NCBI GenBank assembly: GCA_036346355.1
Contig: CM070572.1
Coordinates: 11,725,001-11,789,000 of the forward strand
DNA: 64,000 bases
Direction: 5' to 3'
Source of the DNA: Rhipidocladum racemiflorum
Lineage: Eukaryota > Streptophyta > Magnoliopsida > Poales > Poaceae
Both the position numbers and the translations under genes were made by a program. Shown here in pieces: positions 1 to 10,700 of this stretch (its first letter is position 1; each line of letters begins with the position of its first letter). A model generated the notes under the pieces. The model saw nothing but the letters and a program-made list of their open reading frames with translations, was not told the origin of the DNA and did no database searches.

Positions 1-88
1 GATTTTCCATAGATTTTTGGCTCGATATTTTCGAATTTTGAATTTCGGTTTTCCATTGGTTTTTTCGGTTTCGGTTTTGTTAACCCTG
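1..88. mobile_element. hAT-like element terminus, cut by window edge
   Basis: AT-rich sequence with repeated 'ttcggttt' and 'gaatttcgg' words ends in AACCCTG, the complement of the CAGGGTT terminus seen at two complete hAT-type elements in this window (46770 and 55819). Only one end is present, so the target duplication cannot be checked. Family assignment is by resemblance. Confidence 0.4.
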
Positions 89-372
89 GATTGGTTAACC
101 CAATGGTAGCGGGTCTTTGAATATGGAGAAATACAGGTTTATATAAAAGAAAGACTAAAAACATGGAAGCAACAACAAACATATACGTACTTATTGGTTG
201 TTGCCAAAAAAAACAGAGGGAAATGAGTACTTATTGGTTGTCCGAAACAGCACCAATTTCACAGAATCACAATACAAAAATCACAGAACATTCACAATAA
301 CTCACATTGCACATCACATTCACATAAGGGCCTTTTAAACAATATATAGTACATAAGGAAAATCTTATAACT
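89..372. other. gene-less stretch, probably 3' part of CACTA element
   Basis: AT-rich sequence between the hAT-like end and the stop of the transposase pseudogene. No CACTA terminus was found here, so the 3' end of the CACTA element is either outside the window or was lost. Confidence 0.4.
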
Positions 373-3300
373 TTATTTACAATATAACCCTTCTTGATGA
401 TCTACATGCATGTAATTTGTTCCATGTGAGTCGTCATCACCGCTAAGACATACCCCATCTGCACACGGAGGTATCTCATTGAATTGGTTGTACTCTTCTT
501 CATCTATGACATTTTCAACTCTAACGATCCTCCTTTTGCCATGAAGGACGACGTGCAACCTCGGATTGGCCGGATCACGCACGTAGAAGACTTGAGTTGC
601 TTGCTTAGCAAGAATGAACAGTTCATCTTTGTAGGCGAGTCTATTGAGATCCATAAGAGTAAAACCTCTCTTGTCAACCTTCACTCCTTGTGGAAGTCTC
701 ACCCATTTACATCGGAACAATAGAACTTGGTATATTCTATAATCGAGCTCCCATATTTCTTCGATCATCCCGTAGTTGGAGTTCATTGCGGTTGAGGTTC
801 CTCTTTTCGAGTGATTATCAGACAAAGCATCTATGCTCACACCACTGTTTTGAACTGTATTCTTTGCATCTTGACTTTCATTATAAAATGTGTAGCCATT
901 AATATCATACCCCTGCCATGTATGTACATTAAATCTTGATCCGTCAGCCAACCATTTCACAGCCTGACTGACGGAGAACTTCGCCTTTTCTTTAAACCAT
1001 GTGAGGAATCGATCGTTGTGTTCTCGTGTAATGGAAAGCTCATCCATATGTCGGTTCTCTTCATGTAATTTGAATTTGTGCTGCTGGATGTATGGATGAA
1101 CTTCTACGCTGTGTTGCAAAACTGTAAAATATGTTTTACAGTACATATCAACTTGTGGACTCATTAGATTAGACCCAATGGTTCCTTTGCCATCAAGTTT
1201 GCCCTCATGAAGAGATACATGAACACCAATTGGTTGTAAAACTGCCTTCATGAAGAGATACAGGAACACCAATTAGTTGTCTTTTACTTAGATAGTCCAC
1301 GCAGAACTCAATAACCTCTTCAGTTCCATAACCTTCAACAATACAACCCTCATGCTTCGATCGATTCCTCACGTATGACTTTAATATACCCATGTACCTC
1401 TCGAACGGATACATGTAACGTACGAATGTGGGTCCACATATTTTAATCTCTCTAACAAGGTGAACAACGTGGTGGACCATGACGTCGAAGAATGATGGGG
1501 GAAATGCATCTCAAGCTGACAGAGAGTCTGTACCACCTCACTCTGTAAGTTATCCAATACATCAGGATCAATAACCTTGCTAGAAATCGCATTGAAGAAA
1601 TAGCATAGCTTCATGATTGCCAACCTAACATCCTCTGGCAGAATATTTCTGATTGCAACAGGGAGCATTTAGGTCATCAAGACATGACAGTCGTGAGACT
1701 TCATACCAAGCAACTTTAAATCATCCATGGACACAAGCTTCTTAATATTTGCGGAGTACCCCGATGGAAATTTAATAACTTGCAGACAGTTGCAGAGCTC
1801 TTCTTTCTCCTTTTTTTTGGACAAGGTGTAGCATGCAGCTGGGATGTACGGACCTTTTCCATCCTCGTCTATAACTGCATGCTTGGGTCTTATTCCCATG
1901 TAGGCCATATCACGGCGAGCATTCACACCATCTTTGGTCTTCCCAAGTATGTTGAGCAGGATGCCAACCAAATTATCGCAAACATTCTTCTCAACGTGCA
2001 TGACATCAATGCAATGACAGACATCTAACTTCTTCCAGTATGGTAAGTCTCAAAATATCGATCTCTTCTTCCAAATGATCCTGTAATGAACAGATTTACG
2101 GCTCTTTCCATACTGAACATCGATATACTCCACGCGTGAATATACGGTGACACATATACGCAGTTTTCTTAGAATTCGGCAGCCATAAGCTCTTAGTGTC
2201 CTCTTCACAAATTGGACACGCTTTGGCTCCTTTCGTGCTGTAGCCTGCCAAATTACCAAGGACTGAAAAATCATTTATGGTGCAAAATATCATAGCCCTC
2301 AGGGTGAAGTTCTCTCTTTTGTATGCATCCCACACCGCGACCCCCTCATTTTATAATTTTACTAAATCCTCAATCAGTGGTGCTATGTACACATCAATAC
2401 CATTTTTCGGCTGTTTGGGTCCCGAAATTAGCACTAACATCATGATATATTTCCGTTTCACGCACAACCATGGAGGGACATTATAAATACACAACAGGAC
2501 TGGCCAAGTGCTGTGATAATTGCTCATATTACCAAACGGATTCATTCCATCGGTACTCAATCCAAATCTTATATTCCTCAACTCGGTACCAAACTCCTCG
2601 TATTTTCAATCAATGTTTCTCCATTGAACCGAATCAGCAGGGTGTCTCAGCTTGCCATCTTCCTTTCGAGATTCATAATGCCAACGCATCAATTTTGCCT
2701 CTTTCAGATTTGCAAACAACCGCTCCAAACGGGGAATGATAGACAAATACAACAATACATTGGTTGGTGCCCCTTTGTTCACATCTTCACCGTCGTCGGT
2801 TCGGCTCTTACGCTTCTTGTCATTACACTCCTCCTTTTGTTTGTACTAGGGTACACCACAAACCAGACAAACATACAGTTCCTTATGCGCGTTGCGGTAT
2901 AATATGCAATCATTCGAATATGCATGTATCATTTCTATTTCCATTCCCATGGGACATAGTAGCTTCTTCACTTCATAAATGCTTGTTGGCAACTTGTTCC
3001 CTTTTGGAAGTATATCCAATAGAAGAACTAAAAGTGCATTGAAATTTGTATCTGTCCAGCTGTGTTTTGCCTTCAGTTCGAACAATGCAAGGACCGAACC
3101 CAACTTGGTGTGTTCCGCTTTACAACCTGAAAACAACGGTTTGGCATCGTCTTCCATCAAAGCTTTTAAATTGTTTAAACTCTCTTTCCATGTAATTTCC
3201 CTCCACATCCCGCAAAATTTGATCTAAATTGCGCTCCTCAAACACATCATGCTCCAACTCGTGATCGGTTTCCTCAAACATTTGATCTAAATTGTCCTCC

Positions 3301-3503
3301 TCAAGCATGTCTTCTTCTGCAATTCTTATCTCCTCAACTAGAGGGGTACTACTTGTCTCCCCATGATGGATCCAACACATGCAATTCCTCATGAAGCCAT
3401 GCCAAATCAAGTGGTCTTCAATTTGAACTGAGTTGTTAAATCTCCTGATATTGGTGCAATCAATGCAAGGACAATATATGAACTTTACACCCCTCTCAAC
3501 CAT
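373..3503 (-). pseudogene. CACTA transposase (TNP2-like), frameshifted
   Basis: Minus-strand reading blocks follow the order of grass CACTA transposases. First comes an N-terminal transposase-associated domain (3120-3503) with the Cys pattern YCPCIDC and IWHGFM, then an acidic linker. The TNP2/Transposase_21 core follows in blocks 2846-3208, 2351-2581, 2096-2335 and 1669-2001, with motifs such as LSTDGMNPFG, CPICEEDT and MHVEKNVCDN. The C-terminal part has DUF4218-like (1381-1668, 1205-1480) and DUF4216-like (373-1272) regions, the latter with KWVRLPQGVKVDKRG. The blocks lie in different frames and several end at stops, so no intact protein can be made, even allowing for introns. In an intact element this protein binds the subterminal repeats and moves the transposon. 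Confidence 0.85.
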
Positions 3504-3720
3504 GTCTTCTTCTGTAATTCTTATGAACTCTTTAACCCCCTCTGAAATTCAGTACTCACACGGCTTTGTAAATACATCCATTCTTCACGATCCATCTACA
3601 ATTAAACCACAAACAAAAAAGAAAAAGAAAACCGATGAGCAACATCTAGCTATTTCAAAGACTTGGGATATGTCTAATTAGGTTAGGTCCTAATTCCATT
3701 CGATGATATATGATTCGGAC

Positions 3721-3886
3721 AAGTTCCTATGTCGTTGTACAACTCCAGAGAAAATTTCGGTAGCAACTCCTCGATGTTCTCCAAATACACGTCTCGACAA
3801 CATGTTAAGAGGGTGTGTATCCGGACAACACAAGGGAGGATGCTACCGAAACTTTTCTTTAGAGTTGTACAATAGATCAGGAACTT
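3721..3886. repeat. Imperfect inverted repeat, 45-base arms with 75-base spacer
   Basis: The arms at 3721-3765 and 3841-3886 are reverse complements with a few mismatches, each containing gttgtacaactc and the complement of tttcggtagca. The pair sits just upstream of the transposase start in the CACTA element and could form a long stem-loop in DNA or RNA. Its function is unknown. Confidence 0.75.
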
Positions 3887-4389
3887 GCCCAAACCATATA
3901 TCCTCGAACTATCTAAAAAACATGGACAATTCGAGACTGCTTATTTATAAATATACCAATTCAGCATATTTATAAATGAACAACCTCGAACGGGAGACAC
4001 ATAAGTTATGCAACCTAAACTCTAACATTGATCATATTAATTATAGAAACAATAATGACATGTAACACATTTACCAAATCAAAAATTAATTTAATTCCTA
4101 ATGCAATATTGAACGGATTTGTAGGAATGCTCACCTTTTGAAGAAAACCACAAATGAAGGGAAATATAGCTCCTCAGTTAGCTAGGGTTTCAATTAACTT
4201 TACCCTCAAACCACTATATCCTCCAAGATTTCATCACCCATATTGGTTTGAACCATATCACTAATGACAGATCGATAACACATTCACCAAATCAACAGTA
4301 TATGCTTTTTGGGGTGACGGCGGTATTTTCTGGCTCTAGAACACCAACAGGGGAGAGTTCATCCTGAGGGTATAAAACCTAGCGAGGGG

Positions 4390-4608
4390 TCATCACAATT
4401 GGTTCTATACAAGAACCGTTTGTGATGAAATATTTATCACCGTCGGTTCCAACTATAACTGACTGTGATAATACGCACTCATCATTATGGTTTCTTTCTA
4501 GAATCGACACCGATAATACCACATTATTAGTGTCGGTTTTAGAAAAAAACCGACTGTAATCATATAGAACCCCTCATCACAGTCGATTTTTATATACAAC
4601 CGACACAG
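4390..4608. repeat. CACTA subterminal hairpin array, inner cluster
   Basis: Four to five palindromic units are built on the core 'cacagtcggtttt...aaccgactgtgat', for example at 4390-4426 and 4572-4608. Such arrays near CACTA ends are the binding sites of the element's DNA-binding protein. The same units recur at 5397-5780. Confidence 0.75.
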
Positions 4609-4720
4609 ATATCCCCCATCCCTTCATCTTCCCACCAATTAAACCGTTCAAACAAAACATCATAACGCACGTCGACTCTTCGTCTTCCCCATACGTCTCT
4701 TCGTCTTCATGAAGGACTTG

Positions 4721-4728
4721 TATATAAG
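4721..4728 (+). promoter_or_regulatory. TATA box for small ORF inside the CACTA element
   Basis: TATATAAG is followed by a CT-rich leader and an ATG 87 bases downstream. Spacing and composition are those of a plant core promoter. Confidence 0.5.
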
Positions 4729-4807
4729 AACTACTTCTAATGTACTCTCTCTGATCGATCATCATCTTCTCCTCTCTCTGTCTTGTCTAGCTAGTCTTCG
4801 ATCGGCT

Positions 4808-5185
4808 ATGGCAGCGCCTCCTTCTCCCTCCAGCTCTGAGTCCTCTATGGAGTCAACTTACAGGCTGCAACCTTCACTGCCATCATCGCCGGCACCGCCT
4901 CAGCCCCCGGTGACGCTGCACTGCCCGCCGCCGTGTCACGTCGACTCTCCCGGCGCCCCAGCCCGGTTGGGAGCCTCCACCGCAGTCGCCCCTCGCGCCG
5001 CCACCAGCAGGAAGTATGCGCGAGAGGACGATGAGGACGAGGAGGAGGAGGAGGAGGTCACCATCACCCGTTGGGGGACCGGTGTCTCTTCTGGATCGTC
5101 ATCGAAGGATGAGCCACGTGGCGTCGCCTCCAGCGATGACGACTCCGGCGACTCCTTACCCTCGGGCAAGAGCCGCGAGTGGTAG
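4808..5185 (+). CDS. Small Ser/Pro-rich acidic ORF inside CACTA element (possible captured gene)
   Basis: A 125-residue ORF lies antisense to the transposase and is flanked on both sides by the element's hairpin arrays. It begins with a Ala/Pro/Ser-rich stretch, has a short RKYARED motif, an acidic run of about 13 Asp/Glu near residues 75-87 (including a run of Glu), TRWGTG, and a Ser/Asp-rich tail ending KSREW. There is no signal peptide or membrane segment and I recognise no catalytic domain. The start was chosen because it follows a TATA box and a CT-rich leader; an upstream in-frame ATG at 4709 lies before that TATA box. It may be a captured host fragment or an accessory gene of the element. 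Whether it is translated is unknown. Confidence 0.45.
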   Translation: MAAPPSPSSSESSMESTYRLQPSLPSSPAPPQPPVTLHCPPPCHVDSPGAPARLGASTAVAPRAATSRKYAREDDEDEEEEEEVTITRWGTGVSSGSSSKDEPRGVASSDDDSGDSLPSGKSREW

Positions 5186-5396
5186 TGATAGTGCGCATGT
5201 ACATCGCGCATTGTAAAAATTATAATGTGTGTATATGTTATAATTATAGACAATTAATGTTATTAACCATTTGTGTATATATGGCATGTTTATGTTAATT
5301 ATGTCATCTTGAATTTGCATCAAAAGCCTTCCATCAAAAGCCATGCACGAATTAAAGAGATATATGCAAAAGCCTACTTCTTTTTGAATTTGCATC

Positions 5397-5780
5397 ACTG
5401 ACGGTTACAATATAGAACCGACTGTGATGAGGGAGCACACTCATCACTGTCGATTCCTTTCTATATCCGACACAGAAAGTACCATAGTATCTTTGTCGGT
5501 TTTAGATAAAAACCGACTGTAATCCTACTCTCCTAATCACAGTCGGTTTTTAGATAAAAACCGACTGTACACAGATAATATAGTATTTTCTATGTCGGTT
5601 TTATAAATAAACCGACAGTGATGAGTGTGCTCCCTCATCACAGTCGATTCTAGTTAGAACTTTGTGGTAAGGTGTTTCATCACAATAGGTTCTTGTATAC
5701 AACCGATTGTGATGATTATATCACAAAATTTTGTGACTTATCACAATCGGTTTTGTCTCAAAAGTTAGAAACCGACACAG
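5397..5780. repeat. CACTA subterminal hairpin array, terminal cluster
   Basis: About eight palindromic units of the form tcacagtcggttttagat...aaaccgactgtgatgag lie one after another, most with perfect or near-perfect arms. They lie directly inside the terminal inverted repeat, as expected for subterminal transposase-binding sites. Confidence 0.8.
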
Positions 5781-5802
5781 ATGAAGCGATAGGGATGTCC
5801 TA

Positions 5803-5815
5803 TTCTGTAGTAGTT
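5803..5815. repeat. CACTA terminal inverted repeat (5' end of element)
   Basis: TTCTGTAGTAGTT is the complement of the common grass CACTA end CACTACTACAGAA with the final base altered. It marks the 5' end of the minus-strand element. Confidence 0.65.
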
Positions 5816-7027
5816 AGTACCTTCAGCCAAAGGGATGGAGATGCCGAACCACTACAGCGAGTCATGAAGGAACTGCTTCACACTATCAATAGCAACCGAG
5901 CCAACCACCACTGATGGCCGAACCAAGAGATCAGGCAAGTAAGACCACTTGACTAGGCCACCAAGATCACCACATGCAACACAAATCCACAAATCACCTC
6001 TAACCATTGGTCTCCACAAATCAATCCTCGATCAACTTGGGTTGCACACGAAAGTGGCCTTCACAAGGTGATTAAGGGCATATTGGGACCGAGGAACTCC
6101 AAAGGAGCTTTAGGTGTCTAGATTTTTGCACAAACACGCACAGTTGCAGTGGATCAATAATTGGCAACAGGGGAATTTTCTATCGAGTTCTTCTCTATGT
6201 GAATCCAAGAACACAAACTCTGGGAAATAAAAGGAGCAAGCGAGAAGGAGGAGGCGACGCCCCCTGTGCAATGTGCGAAGCGACTGAGCCAGGGGACTGA
6301 GTCACCACCGCCCTCACCTTGACCCGCTCCCCTGGCTCCTCTGCTCACTTTGGTTGACTGGGGCTAGGGCACCACTCGGATGCTTTAGCCTCAGTGGCTG
6401 AGCTGGTTCGGCCACATGGACTGGACCGACCCAGTTGGCCTTTTCCCTTTATTGTTTCTTTTGAAATTTGGGGAAAACCAAATACTCCAACACACCAAAC
6501 CTAGCTACGAAGCTAAACAATAGGTATGGCTGACACACTCCCTCCTTTACTGACACTGAAATTACGATAGATATCATTTCTCTCTTTTCGAGACACTAAA
6601 ATAGGTGAAATCGCTAAAAACACTAAACCTCCAGAGAGTGAGTAGTGAGTAAAAATGAGTAGCCTTGGGCTCTTTATATATGGATGGAAATGATTACTTT
6701 CCATTATACCCCTCAATAATTAAAAAAGGTGGGAGCAAATTGGTACATTACCTTTTATGCATACTGTAAGTTGCTCATGAGCTACCCTGATGCCCACAAA
6801 ACATTCCTGACAGTTCATGCACTCACTAGTTTGTCCTTGGGCTTACTCCAAGGCTTGTTAGGCACTCTAGCTAGCTTGCAGTCCACAAAGGGATTATGCG
6901 CTCCCACAACACTCATCTCTTCGAGCATTGCCTCGTTCTACATAGTATCCTCTTTAGTTGCTTTCCGGTTAGTAGGTATGGGTACAGAATCAAGAGAGAT
7001 GACAAAAGCTTGGAAGGAAGGACAATG
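5816..7027. other. Gene-less stretch between CACTA and MITE
   Basis: No ORF with a recognisable product on either strand. A 101-codon plus-strand ORF at 6729-7034 has no family resemblance I can name. A minus-strand block at about 6780-6950 looks weakly like decayed transposon coding sequence but is broken by stops. Confidence 0.4.
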
Positions 7028-7457
7028 TTTATAAAAGAGCTCTTTTACGGTGGATTAAAATCAATATAAGCCGTCTATTCATTTAAATCTAATGGTTGAA
7101 ATCAATTTAGATCTAGTTATATTACCACCGGTAAAATGGTACAAAATTGTATCATATTATTGGTAGTAAAATTCAGAAGGGGTAAAATGGTAAAAAATTA
7201 TATCATATTATTTGTCCTTTACGGTAAAACACATCTTGTGATCCTAATGAATGGTGGATGGATAGATAAGAAGCCTCTGAAGATCATCAGGTATTCGGTG
7301 AATCCAAAACTGTGGACGAATTAGGAAAAGTCTAAAATACCTCTGATGATTGGATATAAAAAGCCTAAAATACCCTTGAGGAATAGATGGTTAGATTTGA
7401 TTTCTACTACCACTATTTACTACCTATGTTATCCATCGCAAAATTTCTCTTATAAAA
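7028..7457. mobile_element. MITE with imperfect ~28-base terminal inverted repeats
   Basis: The left end TTATAAAAGAGCTCTTTTACGG and the complement of the right end, TTATAAGAGAAATTTTGCGATGG, match at most positions. The inside is AT-rich and non-coding, with internal repeats of 'ggtaaaatggtaaaaatt'. I could not fix a target duplication, so the superfamily stays open. Confidence 0.6.
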
Positions 7458-7737
7458 AGTGAAGTCGGCAATGCCATGTTTATATCCAATATACTTCCTT
7501 TGAGGCGTGTTGGGACGGTAGAAGATCTGGTTGGTTTTCTCAAAGCAATAGGCAAGCTATGTTCTTTAGGCAAAGAAGAATGTCATGGTACTAACAAATT
7601 ATGGAATTTGTTATGTAGCACTAATTCTCAGTTCTCACTGTACGTACCAAGTTATACAGAACAGAAGTAATAAGTAAGTAACCGGGAGCAAGCGAATAGA
7701 ACATGTAATAATTAAATTCAACCACAAGTGCTACAGG

Positions 7738-10700
7738 CTACAGCGAGTAGACAGCGCTGAAAATGGCAAGCAGGAACAGGTGGAAACGGCAAATGCCAGA
7801 CGTGCTGCTAGCCTTATTGAGCTGCGCGTACTCGGCCGGGAGGGGCATGTTGTCCACAGGGAGCGAGCACGCGGCCGGCCCAGCCGCCGCCGCGACGCCA
7901 GCGGCGGACGCCTCGTCCGCGGCCATCAGGGCCTGGATCACGGCCGTGGCCGCGGCGCCGTAGCGCGTGGCGTTGCGCTGCAGCAGCCACATGAGCCCCA
8001 TGAGCTGGCAGTCTCGTTCGCTCGACCCGCCGCCGGCCTGCTTCCCCGCTGCCGCCGCGGCACCGCCGGATCCGGCCTTTATCTGCAACATCAAGACTCG
8101 CATCAGCCAGGAACTAGGCTAAAGATACAGCATACATACACTTACAGCTAGATCCTACGGGCTAAAGATATATTTTTTATAAGACAAATTTTAAACACTA
8201 AAAATATACTCTTTGTAGGACGAAGAGCAAATGATTTGGTCTTTCTAACGGCAGCGAGAGAGACGATCGAGTTAAATTTGGGGCCCAAATGCCAAGGCAA
8301 TCGAAGGGGCAGCGGGGGAATGCGGGCATGTTCTGCTAAAATCATTCGCCAGGCCCTACCCAACAGGCCCGGATTTCAGAATTCAGATCTCATCATTTCG
8401 GGCCACTCGCACCCAATAATGCCAGCGACTAGGGCGCACCAACCAAAACCTATAGCCAACAAAGACGGGTTGTAGTGGCTGTCCATGACTTCCATTCAAC
8501 GTCTTGTCTCTCTCAAAAGCATATCCAACAAGCAAAAGCGTGCGGAGAATGCACCATGCAGCCATGCGTACCGCTATGCCTACATGCATATATGATGAAA
8601 AATACAAATACTCAAGTTACTTGTGGACCGAGCTCTACACTACAGCACTGCATGCGTTTGCTAGATTTCAAGGAGACCAGGATCCCGGCAGCCAATCTGA
8701 GCTGGAACTCGAAATGAATGATACATTTAGGGGCTATTTGGTTATCTTCTCTCGTGAGCCTGGCTCGTTCGACTCAGCCAGACTGATGAGATACGGAATA
8801 CACAGATGTTGTTTGGTTGAGTGTTTAGTATGCATGTATTTTGAATTTTAAATATTTTGAAATTTATATAGCAAGTATGGTCTAGTTTTGTTCAAAAAAA
8901 ATGTTAGGAACCCATTTCTGAAATCGGAGATGCTAATTAAAAAATATAAAGAAAAAAGAAAAAAAGAAACTTTTACATACCCACGTGGCACTGTATGCAT
9001 GATTTGCTATTGTGGCTGACAGTGGCCCCTTACACAGAACACGAGACTGCATCCAGAGATACGCTCATTTTCTATGTATCTCCAGAGTCAGGCTGCATGG
9101 AGAATCTTGCATCAAGAGAGCCAGGCTCAAAACTAGATGCAAGCAACCAAATACGAGAAAAAACAAGATTCTGCATCTGTAGATGCAAATCTCTGTGTAT
9201 ACAGGCAACCAAACAGCCCCTTAATGAATGATGTATTTTGTTGGAACATCACCTTAAAAAAACTTTTAGATAATTTGTTCTTTTATTATTCTTTCTTTTT
9301 CTTCTCTCTTTTTTTTTTTTACAAAACTCAGTCCTATCTCTGAACTTATACCTAAACTACAACCTAAAAAACGGAATATGATTATACTTCCTTATCATAA
9401 TTGAACTTCTCGTCCTAATTGAACTCTAATCAAAACTTCTAAACTGATTACAAGATTATATGTAACATTCACTCCATTAATCTTGTAATACCGACTCTTA
9501 GTCATTGAGGCAATCGATCGCAACTACGATTTACCCAACATTTATTCGACACAGGATGGCGAATACATCTTCTCAACACCTCCTACTCAACTTACTTAAT
9601 TCAAGACGGCAAACACATCTCTTCTACGTCTTGGTTTCATCTTCGACGGACATGAGTTTGGACGGCGAACACACCTCTTCAGCGTCCCGGACTCAACTTT
9701 GAAGAACTCGACTTTGGACGGCGAACACATTCTTCAACATCCCAGGCTCAACTCTCTTACATGACATAGCGTCAAAGCAACGTCGGTTCATCGTCATCTT
9801 GAGCTTCGGTAAGGAGCGTTTTTTTCTCCTCCTTCAGCTTGCGGCACTCCGAAGAAAAATACCCATGATCTTTACAATTATAGCATCTCGTTTTTGACTT
9901 GTCAAATTTTTTATTCTTGCGGCCTCATCACCATCGCCTTTTGAGCCACCGGATGAGTCTCGTCGTCACGCCTCAACGATCGGGCCTCCCACTCGACACG
10001 CGTCAGGAGTAGGTGCTCTTCTTCATTGCCATTGGATCCTCTAATTCGTTCCTCGTGTGCCTACAAGCGACCAATCAACTCCTTGATCGTCATCACCACA
10101 TAGCTTTCCTCCATCTTATCGCAAATCCCTTTGATTTTGTTAACAATTGTTGTCAACCGGATGGCGAAATCGTCGATCGAACTCAGCTTTCAGGGTCTGT
10201 ACCTTTGCCTCCTTCACACGATCCAACGCCAAGATGCATTGTCTTCAACGTCTCTCATGCAGCTTTGGTTGTCTCCTTTTCGGCCAGTAGGAAGAGTGTT
10301 TCTTCTGGAATGCCTCCGTAGATGGTCGCCAACGACATCTGATCCTTGCGCACATCGACTTTGTCATCCACGATCGCTTCCCAATCATTGAGCCCTCATG
10401 TACACATTCATCTTTATTGCCCATGCCGCATAATTGCTCTTTGTGACTATTGGATAACGTAGCGAAATAGCGGAACTCTTTTTCACCATCACTAGGCTCT
10501 GATATCAATTGTTGGAATTGGATCAAGGATCAAGCGCAATCTACGATGCGTACGACAAATCCTTCTCTGACAGTGCTGGCACATCCGTCGCACTCCAAGC
10601 CGCTCCACGTTGCACTTCAATTGCTCTTACTGGTTTTCAAATAGGTTCTGTGCCACAGCAATGCTCAAAGGCAAGAAGAGCACAACGCTTCACGACAAAA

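Larger units (their letters stand above)
89..5815 (-). mobile_element. CACTA (En/Spm) DNA transposon, decayed and truncated at its 3' side
   Basis: The element is defined by a broken TNP2-type transposase read on the minus strand, two clusters of palindromic subterminal repeats, and a 13-base terminal repeat at 5803-5815 that is the complement of the usual grass terminus CACTACTACAGAA with its last base changed. The left boundary is only a limit: no second terminus lies in the window. Many frameshifts make it an inactive relic. Confidence 0.75.
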
